In this document: in pieces, positions 31,879 through 43,404 of the stretch
Numbering within the stretch: position 1 is the first letter of the stretch
How the letters are laid out: each line of letters starts with the position of its first letter
Assembly: GCA_037953625.1 (NCBI GenBank)
Contig: CM075654.1
Location: forward strand, 46,383,001 to 46,447,000
From: Crotalaria pallida
Lineage: Eukaryota; Streptophyta; Magnoliopsida; Fabales; Fabaceae
Length of the DNA stretch: 64,000 nt
Reading direction: 5' to 3'
Notes under the pieces: model-generated
Told to the model about the DNA's origin: nothing
Databases searched by the model: none
What the model saw: only the letters and a program-made list of their open reading frames with translations
Translations under genes and position numbers: made by a program

Positions 31879-34800
31879 CTTGATAGTGGCTGCTCGAAGC
31901 ACATGACGGGGGACAAAAATTTATTCACTGAACTTTCACATTCAGATAAGGGCTACGTCACTTATGGTGATAACAACCGAGGTAAAATATTGGGTGAAGG
32001 TAAAGTCAGTAATTCTGCCAACTTGGTTATCAATAATGTTTTACTTGTAGAAGGGCTAGAACATAATCTTTTAAGCATAAGTCAACTCTGTGATATTGGT
32101 AACCATGTTGTTTTTACCTCTACCCATTGCATTATTAAAAGTGACGAGGACAACTCTGTCAAATTTGTTGGAAAACGATATAACAACACTTACTTGGTTG
32201 ATTTGAATGAAATCACCTCTTTGATAACCACTTGCATGGTTAGCAAAGAAAGTGATACATGGTTATGGCATAGAAGGACAGCTCATATACATGTAAATCA
32301 GTTAAAGAAACTACAATCAAAAGACTTAGTGATTGGTTTACCAAAGCTGAATTTTAATATTGAGGGGGTTTGCTCGTCTTGCAAGAAGTGCAAACCAACC
32401 AAAAAGAAAAATGATTTTTCATCTAAGTTGATGGTCTCAACAACTCGACCCTTGGAAATGTTACACATGGATTTGTTTGGACCATCACAAGTAAAAAGCT
32501 TTGGTGGCAATCTCTATGCTTTAGTAATTGTAGATGACTTTTCCAGATTTACATGGACCTTATTTTTAAAATCAAAAAGTGATACTTTTGAAAATTTTAA
32601 AGAGCTTGTCAAGCAATTCCAGAACCGAGCTAACCAAAAAGTAGTTGTAATCCGAACAGACCATGGTGGTGAGTTCGAGAACTACAAATTTGAAAAGTTT
32701 TGTTCCAAGCTCGGCATAGAACATCAGTTTTCTGCTCCTCGGACTCCGAACAAAACAGAGTTGTGGAACGGAAAAACCGAGTTCTTGAAGAGCTAGCCCG
32801 AACCATGCTTAATGAATACAATTTGGCACATTATTTCTGGGCCGATGCGGTAAACACAGCTTGCTATGTAATGAACCGCATACTCATCAGACCAATTTTA
32901 AAGAAAACTCCATATGAACTTTACAAGGGTAGAAAACCAAACATTTCTCATTTCCATGCATTTGGTTGCAAAGTCTTCATTTTAAATAATGGAAAAGAGC
33001 ATCTCGGCAAATTTGATTCTAAAGCCGATGAAGGAATATTTTTGGGTTATTCTACTCATAGTAAAGCATTTAGATTTTTTAACAAAAGGACCTCCACTGT
33101 GGAAGAGTCCGTACATGTGGTATTTGATGAGTCTCCTCGGAGAGACATTGTTAGTTGTGCAGATAGAGAGGATCAAACCATGGCAGAACACGATCCTAGC
33201 ACAACAACTGAAAGAGCTCAAAAGGATAAAACTGCTGAAGATAGAAATCAGAGGGACGAGCTTGTTCCGAGCAGAACAAACAAGGAACAAACTTAACTCA
33301 GTCCGAGCCAAACTCTCAATGATCAGTCCGAACTCATTCCGAGCCAAGCAGAGCATCTCGAGCTGAATCCAGCCTGGAAGAGAGTCAAGGATCATCCTAT
33401 AGAAAATGTGTTGGGCGACATGTCTAAGGGAGTTTTAACCCGTCGGTCTATTCAGAATTTTTGCAATTTCGCTTCCTTTGTTTCTCAAATTGAACCTAAT
33501 TCTGTTGATCAAGCCATTGAAGATGAACATTGGGCAATTGCCATGCAAGAGGAACTGAATCAATTCATCAGAAATGATGTCTGGGAATTGGTTCCTCGGC
33601 CCAATGATCATACGATAATCGGCTTGAAATGGATTTTCAGAAATAAAACAGATGAATTAGGCTTAATTATAAGAAACAAAGCGAGATTAGTGGCTCAAGG
33701 CTACAACCAAGAGGAAGGTATCGATTATGATGAAACCTTCGCTCCAGTTGCTAGGCTTGAAGCAATCCGAATTTTGCTTGCCTTTGCATCTATTATGAAT
33801 TTCACCCTTTACCAAATGGATGTAAAGAGTTCATTCTTAAATGGCTTTATAAATGAAAAATTTTATGTAAAACAACCTCCTAGTTTTGAAAATTTTGAAT
33901 TCCCAAACCATGTGTATAAATTGAAAAAGGCTCTTTACGGTCTGAAACAAGCTCCAAGAGCGTGGTATGATCGGTTGAGCTCATTTTTACTTGAAAAGGG
34001 GTTTGAAAGAGGAAAGGTTGACACAACTCTATTCATTTATAAATCCAAAAAGGACCTATTGTTAGTACAAGTTTATGTTGACGATATAATTTTCGGTGCT
34101 ACTAACATGTCTCTTTGCAAGAAATTCTCTGAATTAATGCAAGGTGAATTCGAGATGTCGATGATGGGAGAACTCACTTTCTTCCTCGGGCTGCAAGTAA
34201 AGCAAGTTGAGGGAGGAACCTTTGTGCATCAAGGAAAATATTGCAAGGAACTTCTCAAGAAATTCGGCTTAGAAAATTGCAAAGAAGCTGCCACTCCCAT
34301 GAGCACTTCGAGCTATCTTGGCAAAGATGAGTCGGGTAAAGCTGTGGATGTAAGCAAATATAGAGGCATGATAGGAAGTCTTCTATATTTGACTGCATCT
34401 CAGCCTGATATTATGTTCAGTGTTTGTTTATGTGCTCGTTTTCAAGCTAATCCCAAAGAATCTCATCTTTCGGCGGTTAAAAGAATTTTTAAATATTTAA
34501 AAGGAACTGTGAACACTGGTCTATGGTATCCTAGGGATGCCAATCTTAGTTTGGTTGGGTATTCGGATTCCGATTTTGCTGGGTGCAAGCTTGACCGAAA
34601 AAGCACAAGTGGAACTTGCCACTTGCTCGGCAGTGCCCTTGTGTCCTGGTTTTCTAAAAAGCAAGCTTGTGTTGCATTGTCAACAGCCGAAGCCGAATAC
34701 ATTGCCGCTGGTAATTGTTGTGCTCAAATTCTTTGGATGAAACAACAGTTATCAGATTTTGGCTTAATTTTAGATCACATTCCTATCAAATGTGACAATA

Positions 34801-35033
34801 CAAGTGCAATCAACCTGACTAAGAATCCAGTGTATCACTCTCGAACAAAACACATTGAAATTAGGCATCATTTTCTACGAGATCATGTCCAAAAAGGTGA
34901 CTGTGTCATTGAATTTGTTAGTACTGAAAATCAATTAGCCGACGTGTTTACAAAACCTTTGCCAAGGGAAACTCTTTATAAAATTCGGCGTGAGCTCGGC
35001 ATTCTGGATGAATCCAGTGTGTGCTCGACGTAA
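31879..35033 (+). pseudogene. C2 pol: protease, integrase, reverse transcriptase, RNase H
   Basis: The protease motif LDSGCSKHMTGD starts at 31879 and is immediately preceded by TAG (31876-31878), where the family has tyrosine. GAG-pre-integrase HHCC (WLWHRRTAHIH...CSSCKKCK) follows. Integrase has D in HMDLFGP, D in TDHGGEFEN, and E in VVERKNRV. A one-base loss near 32748 shifts the frame just before that glutamate. The frame then runs from 32700 to 35033 with one in-frame TAA (33294-33296). RT has FAPVARLEAIR, QMDVKSSFLNG, LYGLKQAPRAWY and catalytic YVDDIIFG. RNase H has YSDSDFAG, STAEAEY, CDNTSA and QLADVFTKPL. So three point lesions separate it from an open pol. It lacks the extra downstream ORF seen in C1. 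Confidence 0.9.
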
Positions 35034-35868
35034 GCTCGGCATCATGGATGAGTTCAGCATGTGCTCGGCATGAGCTTGGTTTTTTTTTTTCAGTATATCA
35101 TAAAATTGATCACCTTCATAATCTCGATTGTTTCATTCAATTGTGTATTTGTTTAATTTCCTGAAATTTCACATCCTCCAACTCCTCTTCCTCTCCTTTA
35201 AATTATCTTCTCTTTTCGAGACGCATGCTTTCATTCTCCTTAAAAGGGGGAGAAAGGTGTTGGTTTATGCTTTTATTTTTTATTTGAACTTTCATATTTT
35301 AATATTCGTCATTCTCTTCTTTTTCATTTACCTTCTCTGTTGAGAAGCATGCTTTCACTGTTAAAGGGGGAGAACGATGAAAATTTTCTTCCACGGTATT
35401 TTTTTTAAATTCTTCAGGGGGAGAAAAGTTTTTAATAATTCAAGCCTTGTTACCATCAAATGGTATCAAGCAACTTATTTCTCTTTTGGCAATTGTTCTT
35501 AATCTTTGGCTCCTTTTTGATCATGCCAAAAGGGGGAGAAAGGTGTGCTGTTGTTTTTTATTGTTGCAGATATTCAATGGAGAGATATGTGCGAGCGAGC
35601 ATAAATTGGGAGAAAGGTGTACGAGCATAAACTCAGGGGGAGTACTTAACGAGCGGCCCCACAAATTCTCAAACTTTCAACAAGTGGTAGCATTATTGAG
35701 CAACAAGTACTACAAGTGGATCATTTCGACATGTAGTACACATTCTGATCTGAGCATCTTCGTAACAACATCAAGCGGTAATCAGTTTATAAGCATACAG
35801 TCGAAGGAAGAACACAAAAAGCAACAAACTTTCAAGAGAATATTTGTCATCATCAAAAAGGGGGAGAT
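35034..35868 (+). promoter_or_regulatory. C2 3' untranslated region with repeated polypurine blocks
   Basis: No credible ORF. AAAAGGGGGAGAAAGG-like blocks occur near 35250, 35362, 35414, 35529 and 35634. The functional tract AAAAAGGGGGAGAT (35855-35868) precedes the LTR. Arms TTTGTCATCATCAAAA (35843-35858) and TTTTGATGATGTCAAA (35885-35900) flank that tract and pair at 15 of 16 positions. At 34988-35080 a GCTCGGCAT phrase is repeated several times across the pol stop. Confidence 0.8.
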
Positions 35869-37737
35869 TGTAGAATCAAAGAGATTTTGATGATGTCAAA
35901 TATATACGCTCGGCAGAATCAATGATGTTGATAATGTCAAGTAAAATAGAGCTCGGCGTGGGGTCAATGTCAAAAGCGTCAGACTTAGTTCTGCGCATGC
36001 ATTCCGCCAAAGGCAGAAGCTCGGATATCTGCTTTTGAAGTTTCAACTCAGATTGAGCTTGGCTCTTGATCACGACAAAAGTTCATCCAAGTTTGAAAGC
36101 TCAGCTCTTCAAGACAGTACGCTCAGATATTGATCAGCTCGGAACACGCTCAGAAGGCTCTGAATATTGAACTAAGCCACAGCATAAGAAAGATCAAATT
36201 AGCTCGGATTGAACACGCACCCTGAGCAAAGAACGAAGCTTGGATCTGTTACTTCAAGTTTCAAGTCTAGTTGCCGAGGAAAGCTCAAGGCTCGGCAACA
36301 CAAATCTCAGACCAAGCTGGAACAAAGTTCAAGGCTCGGCAATACCAATCTCAGACCAGGCTCGAACGAAGCTCAAGCTCGGCTGTCTCTGTTCACTCTT
36401 CAACAACACATCTTCTTCAACCTTCAGACTCTGCTCAGCTGTGCCGTACCTTTTATTACCGTTGAGTCTAGGTAGAAGTTCTAGGATTTTTACTCCAACA
36501 TAATAACAAGTTTGAAATTCAAAATGAGTTAAAATCAAAGGTTGGTGAAGGGTCACCATCACTGCTCTTCTGTCAAAATATAGCCGTTGAAATCCCCATT
36601 GCTTTTCCGTATAGCTCTCTTTTTCTGAAAAATCAGAAAAGCTTATAAAAGGGGTCTTCAACGGAAACATTGAAGTATAGCTTTTCTTTGAAAAATTTTC
36701 TGGAAACCATATTTTTCATTCTCTTTCAAAAACAGAGCAGAATCAAACTCACAGAAAAGAAAAAGATCATTTGAATTTACACAAGAACTTAGAGAGTTCA
36801 ATCTTTCAAATCCAAACTCTAAGTTCAACATATTTTCTTATCTGTGATACCCCTTCACAAAATCGACTCACTCTTGAACTTCACATCTTCATACTCATTC
36901 GAAGAGTGTTTCGAATTGGAGCCATCCTCATTCATAAATCTTGTTCGTTGTATTTGCTGGAGTGAAAAGCTGATCTCTGATCGAGAAAGCTTTTCTGTGT
37001 TGAAAAGGTTCCAAAGAGGTTCTTTGGTCATCGATTTTTCGTGGGTAGTTTGTCACGAGTTTGGTATACTCGCTTGACTGGATAGGTTTAGAGGGGTAGT
37101 CTCGATTGTAACATCCTGATTTTCTTTTACATTATAAATTGAGTTTTATCAAATTAAGTGATTAATTCTCGTATATAATTATTTAAGTGTTGGGTATTGT
37201 CGTAAAGTACGTTATATTATTTAGGAAAGTATATTTTTATTTGTATATTTTAAAGTAAATATCCTATTTTAAAAATATGCTTTCCATAATTTACCTTGAT
37301 TTAGATATACCAAATATTAAATAAATGTTTCATATAATTTCAAGGTACTAACCTTATGGCATCCCTATTTGTATTAATGTGATACTTAAACCTTGTTGTT
37401 GGTATTTCCTTTAAACAATAATTAATCCTTGAAATTTATCATTAGAGCGTTGATTATTTTTTAAAAATATCCTATGGTATTTACGAAAGTATATCTTAAT
37501 TATATATTTGAAAGTAGATTCATTTAAAGAAATTACCCTATCTGAAAAATATACACTTTATACTTTACCTTGCTTTTGATATATCTCATTGAATTATTTT
37601 CAATACTTGCAAGATTCTAATTTTATGACTCTCTATGTTATTTGATATTTGATTTGTATTAGTATTTATTTAATTTTGTCAAAAAAAAAATATAATAGTA
37701 AAATAAAAAAAAGAAAAAAAAAAGAGATATGTGTTTT

Positions 37738-38400
37738 GTGCCAAGGAACCCTAAGTTCTCCTCCTACTCCATTTGCTCAGCCGCCACCCCCCTTTGTTTC
37801 CCTTCTTCTCCGTCCCTTCTTCCCTCTCTCTATGGTGAACTCGCCACCGCCTTCAACCCGCCGGCGCCACCCAACTAGCAAGCCATCACCGTGCATCCTT
37901 CACTCTCTCTCGTTCCTACTCTCTCTCACACGCGTGCTCTCCCTTCAATCACGATTCGCGACTCGTTCCCCGGAGTCGCGGTGTCTCCACTGTCGCTGTT
38001 GGGCCGCCAACACGCCGCTCTCCTCTTCCCTTTCCGGTTTGCGTCGCTGCCACCAAGGACGTCACCGCTGCTGTTCCTCGCTGCAGCTACCGTGAAGTTG
38101 CATTGCCACCGCCGCTGCTGGATCGCGATTCCGAAGGTCCCTGTCACCATGCCGTTCACGCCCCCGCCAGGGACAAAGCTCGGGCCACCCCTCTTCCTCC
38201 CTCACGGTCCCTGTTTCTCTCACTTCGATTGGAGCCGCCGGTGCCACGGAACCGAGCTTCACCTCCGACCATGGTTGGGTAAACAAGCACGGCTCCTGGG
38301 ATGATGAAGATGACGATAAGGTACAGTGTTCGAGTCAAATCGGCATGGACCGATTGTCACGTGAACCGATCTAATCTTGATCTTCGTTTCTGCCTAAATC
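37738..38400 (+). other. GC-rich leader-like block of the L3 LTR
   Basis: An abrupt GC- and CpG-rich island with pyrimidine runs. It starts near GGAACCCTAAG, which resembles a plant telo-box leader, and ends before a run of AT-rich DNA. Repeated in the 3' LTR (44036-44700) and, reversed, in L2. It may be the transcribed leader, or DNA acquired from a host gene. Frames such as MVNSPPPSTRRRHPT... carry no domain. Confidence 0.5.
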
Positions 38401-39278
38401 AGATTTCGAGGGTAAATCCCTATTACCTTTTTATTTGCTTTGTGTTATGTTTAATAATTATTTGATAATATAAATGGTATTAGTGTTGATAATAAAGGTT
38501 AAGTTTTATATTATTTTGGAAAAATGAGTGATATTGTGATTTAGTGTCGATTTGTAATTAAATCGTTATTTATGATGATTTTAATTAGTTACTCTGATTT
38601 GGGAATAACTAAATGTTTTCGAAAACTAACTTGTGTTTTCAAGTTAAAATCCTTTTTCCGTAAAACGCATGATATTGATTATTATTTAATTTATATGACC
38701 GGTTAGATGACGAAGGAGCTTTAGGATCAGCCAAGCGAAAGCAATGAACCGCGCTACGTTTGGGCAGCACTATATGAAAGGAAACAGGTTTATGGAAACG
38801 CAAGGTAAGGAGTGGGTATTAGTGAGTATTACCATACTCTGGGGAATAGTTTGTGGTATGAATATAATGATTGCTAGGAGTTATGTGTTAGTTAGGAAAT
38901 TAGAAAACCAGGGGAGAAACTAAATAAAATTGATAATAATGATCTTAATTAATGAGAGTGCCTTGGTTAAGTAATAAAAGTGAATGTAACTCTAATAAAT
39001 GTTTGTGATTAAGTATATGCTTAGTTGGTGCTAAATGTGATGATATATGTGTTTGGTGCTAATTGTTTATAAATATATGTTAAATTGTTGTAAATAATGT
39101 GAAGTTGTGGCTATTTGATTTTATATGTGTTGATCATTGAGGCTTGGTTTGACTTTTGTGAAAATGGACTGGAATGATGGAAAATTTTGGTTTATATATA
39201 TATCTACTTGGAAAATGAATTTTTGATATGGAATAAAAGGGAATGCAGTGTGACTTGATCCTTGGGCAAGCCAGCACA

Positions 39279-39565
39279 CTAGGTGCCCTGCTAGGTGGTG
39301 AATTGCCTGCTAGGGCCAAATTCCTGTCAGGCCAATTGCCCATTAGGTCCTAAATTCCCGTTAGGCGTCGGTGCGCCAAAGGATCAATCCCACTACATAA
39401 CCACCTGCAAATGAATAATATGTGAATTGGAATTTATGGGAAATGAATGTTAATTAAATTAACCAGCATTGTCCTAACGGGTGATGCCTAATGGGTGTCT
39501 CAGTCCTGACAGGTTTAAAGTCCCTAGTAGATGCCGAATTGCCTAGCAGGTGCATCAATTCCTAG
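39279..39565. repeat. Inverted CCTGCTAGG/CCTAGCAGG arrays, L3 5' LTR
   Basis: Left motifs at 39279, 39291, 39310, 39327, 39343 and 39361 (YTAGG type). Right motifs at 39473, 39487, 39505, 39523, 39542 and 39561 (CCTAR type). Period is mostly 16-19 bp. The centre carries GGATCAATCC (39381-39390). The same arrays are at 45577-45863 in the 3' LTR. Confidence 0.8.
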
Positions 39566-40229
39566 TGGTGCAATGGTAATTGGAAATTAAGGAAAGGGAA
39601 ATAGTGTATCTAATGAATAACGGAAATGAGCAATGGAATTAAGGAATTTGAAATTATTGTGAAATTGTGTGTTAAGGGGAATATGAATTAATTAAGGCAT
39701 ATGGAATGATTATAACTGGAATCTGATTTTGGTTGTTTAAAATTGTGTGCTATTTGATATTTGTGATTGGCTTAGTTAGTTATTATGTCATATTCAGAAA
39801 CTGCTTTCCCATTTTATGTGTATGCTCACTCCTTACTATCATTTCAGGTACTAAGCTTGAGCTAGCACAGCCGCTGGCCGAGCAGGAGCGCACTCCACAC
39901 CGTGGAGTGTAATTTAGTTAAGGGTGTATTCTAGTCATTGTTTTATAATTAATCTATTTTGGGTTTTTGAAATAATCTAATCACTATAAGCCCGAGTTTA
40001 TTATATGTCGTAAATAGGGCTTGTAAAGTTAATTAATATATTTAGAAATGTTGAAATGTTTTCTGGATTGTTCTGGGTTGACAGGTGAAAACTCTAAATT
40101 TTTGGGAAGTCCGATAAACAGAGGAAACTCTGTCGGATTTTCGTTAAGATTTAAAACGAAATTTTCAAGTCCTATTTTAAAACCAACAAATTATTAGTAA
40201 TTAAGCTATATAAATATTAGGGTGTTACA

Positions 40230-43200
40230 TTTTGGTATCAAAGCAGTTTTCCTCGGCCTATGGAGTGTGGACTCACATCTCCTGTGCTTACTCACCAAGC
40301 GAGTAACTTATAATTAGTAGCAGTTTATTCTAGTATCTGTTTGTGTATTGCTAGAGTCATAATAGGAATGGTTGTGCATTTGCATTTCCTTAAATTTTCT
40401 GTATTTGGCCCATTGCACTAATTGACATTTTGTAAGTGCTAATGATGATGTGTGCATTTGCTGGACTTGACTGAGTTATATTTTGATTGAAATATTTGGT
40501 CCTAGACTAGTGTTAGAGTTGAGGCATGATGAGGGCTTAGCTTGACTCCGATTTTGATCACATGCATAATAATTTCTTGCTTGGATGCATTCGGCCATTT
40601 CATGAATAAATAGGTTAGGAGTTTGTTTGATGAAAATGAAATTATGTTGTGATTATATGTGATGCATGCTAAGTGTTTGATTTGACTTGATAGGTGTCTA
40701 AATGCTTAGTGTTTGACTTGATGTGTTGCTTTTAATAAATTGATTTGAGATTTACCAAGCAAAACCCGAAATCTTGTGAAATTGAATGTTTCATATTTAG
40801 AAATGGACGAATGCCGAGATTAAAGAAATGAAATACCCCAACGGGCTAGAGCACTATGTTGCTACCCCACCGGGAGAAATTAATCTTTAGTCTTGAACCA
40901 AGTGAGCCACTTCTAAATGTGACAACACAACTCAAGACTTCGGTACTTTTGAAACTAAGAGTCGCCTAACCAAAAACTTAGGCGACATGAGAATAATTGT
41001 ATCACTAATGTATGTATATTTGAGACTGATCACCTCAAATATAAATACCTATTGGTAGATATAATCATTCCACCTTTAAGTTCCGAAAAAAAAAATTATT
41101 TGAAAGTTTTGTGAAAGTCTAAGGGAAATGAACCATGTGTTTGTGTACTAGGTAATATCTGATTTTTCTGAAGGTTGCATGTGATTTGAAAACGATTGGC
41201 TTTTTATTTGAATCTTTGGGTTTTAAGTGTTTGTTGGGAAATTGGGGATTTTCATATAAAGTTAAATTCATTTTCAGGCTCAGGATGCTCAAAATGTCAT
41301 GGAAAAAAATATTAAAATTTATGTGAGCATCCCAAGTTCGAATCCATATAGTGTGTAAAAGTTCAAGCTGTTTGGAGCAAGTTAGTATTTTAAACAAATG
41401 CTTTTTCACAATCAGACCCGACAATTCCGGTGTCTCCGACACTGCGAATGCCAGGGAAAAATCAAGTCTAACGTGCTCCGATTGTTTTGAAAATTTTACA
41501 CAACCTTTAGCTAAGTATATCTGATGTCCCTGTAAATTTTGAGGTCATTTGGAATTTGTTTACTATTTTAAATAAATCTAATTAAGGTTCAGCCCCCGAT
41601 ATTACGTTGTTTTTGACAAAGTGGTCACAGGGTTAAAACTGAACCTGATGAACTCCGATCGACCTGAAAATTTACCACGTTGTTCTTTTATATGTAGGGA
41701 CACTACCTGTAAATCTTCATAGTGTTGGGAATTGAATTAGTATTTTTTGAAAATGTATTTCTATTTCAGCCATGTAATTTTTCATGTTTTTGGGCTTTCG
41801 GGCAAATAATGGAAATCATACCTCCCGAACTCATTTTGAACTAATTTTCGGATATGTTTTCTTTGAATACATGCATATGAAGTATGCCAAATTTCAAATA
41901 AAAATGAATTTATATGATATGATTTCGTTATATGTCTTGAATGTGCTATGTATATGCTAGTTGAGTTGTTTAGTAATAGCGAATCATATGCTTAGATAAT
42001 CGTTCTTTTCAGCCGAACAGGTTTTTCTGAATCTTCATACGTGATCCGTTCCTCCAATTAGGGTCTTATTGAATGGTTCATTTTTTTTTACTTAAAGAAA
42101 GTCTTCATGAAGCAGATTATATGATTTACGAAAGCCTAATTTATACCTATGTTTCTCTTTTTCCAAAACACTTATTTATATTTTGTTGCTTCAGTCTCTA
42201 TGATCTTAATTTTCTGAATTGCTATTTTAGAGTTTATGTAAAATGCAAGCTAGATTTGTTGACTTTTTGATTTTAATGAATTTGTTCCCTGATTTTGCAT
42301 GACTGCATGCACATGCATTTAAAAATGATGAATCTTGGATTTTGAGCCATCGGTTATGTCTTTTTGAACGAAAATTGTTAAATCAGTTCCAAACAATAGC
42401 TTTTCTTGCTTAACATATTTCTCATGAATTTTTTTTTATATATTAGTATTGGCCAATGCCAACCTATTATCTTAGTTTTTAGTTTATTACAGGAAGTTTC
42501 CCAAAACTGTTATGCAAGGGAAAATGTTCTTGAACGTTAGCTTGACGAATTTTTAATTCTTTGCAGGTTTTAGTTTTTCTCCTTTTAATTTAAACGGACA
42601 TTTATTTAAGTTAATGGCACCATATTTGTTGAGTCTTGATTATTAATTCCTACTTTTGGGGATCTTGATTTCTGCATAGATTTTATTACGTGTTTTAATT
42701 CTTGTAGAAAAGAGAGGTACCACTCTTTCTGCTTCAAGCTTTTACCAAATTAATATCACATTCGAATGTGTAAGGGAATTATGTTTTTCTTATAAAAAAA
42801 AATAGTTCTCAGCAAGATTTTCAAATGTTGTACCATTTTAGGTGCTGAACTTGTTATCCGAATTTAAACTGTATGCATAATGCTGATTTTGTTTAGACCA
42901 GTTGAGTTTTTAAAGCTCCTACTTTGCATTATATTTTATGTTGCCTCTTTGAGATTTGAATTTGTTTTACAATTATGACAAAGAGTCAACATATCCTCCC
43001 AATAGCTATCACCTGCTAAATGTTAAAATTCCTTTTCAGTTTTGAGAACTTAAATGATTTGTTTGGAGATGACTCAACTGTAGTTGCTATTTTGTACACC
43101 AAGCGACGATTTCTCTATTTGGCATTGTTATGAAAAATGATTTCCTCTTTGATTGAATTTGAGAACCTTTTTGCTTAACCAGTGATTGAAATTACTTTGC

Positions 43201-43404
43201 TACAGTTACATTTTTAACACCATTAAGGTTTTATTTCTCCTGTTAAATAAATGATTTTAGAAGACCCCCTTGCAATATGTAGTGTTGGTTTTGTTTGTGT
43301 TTGTCTAAGTGGATTTGAATGATGAACAAAGATTCTTAAATCCTAACCTTATGATTTTCACTAATCAAATTTCGAGGACGAAATTTCTTTTTGGGGGGAA
43401 GGAT
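40230..43404 (+). other. L3 internal region without coding capacity
   Basis: TTTTGGTATCAAAGCAG right after the LTR is an initiator-Met primer site with one change (CAAAGC for CAGAGC). Then 3.1 kb of AT-rich sequence with no gag or pol motif in either strand; the longest frames (41119-41442 minus, 42073-42270 plus) have no recognisable content. The end has hairpin AAATTTCG-AGGA-CGAAATTT (43367-43386) and the polypurine tract TTTTTGGGGGGAAGGA before 43405. Confidence 0.8.

Larger units (their letters stand above)
37107..40229 (+). repeat. L3 5' LTR
   Basis: TGTAACATCC...GGGTGTTACA. Contains an AT-rich upstream part, a GC-rich leader-like block (37738-38400) and two inverted motif arrays (39279-39565). 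Small ORFs in the GC-rich block are not called as genes. Confidence 0.92.

Noticed and set aside
37649..38304. Several proline/serine/arginine-rich ORFs in the GC-rich LTR block, also at 44070-44602
   Set aside because: They overlap in several frames, carry no domain, and their repetition follows from LTR duplication.
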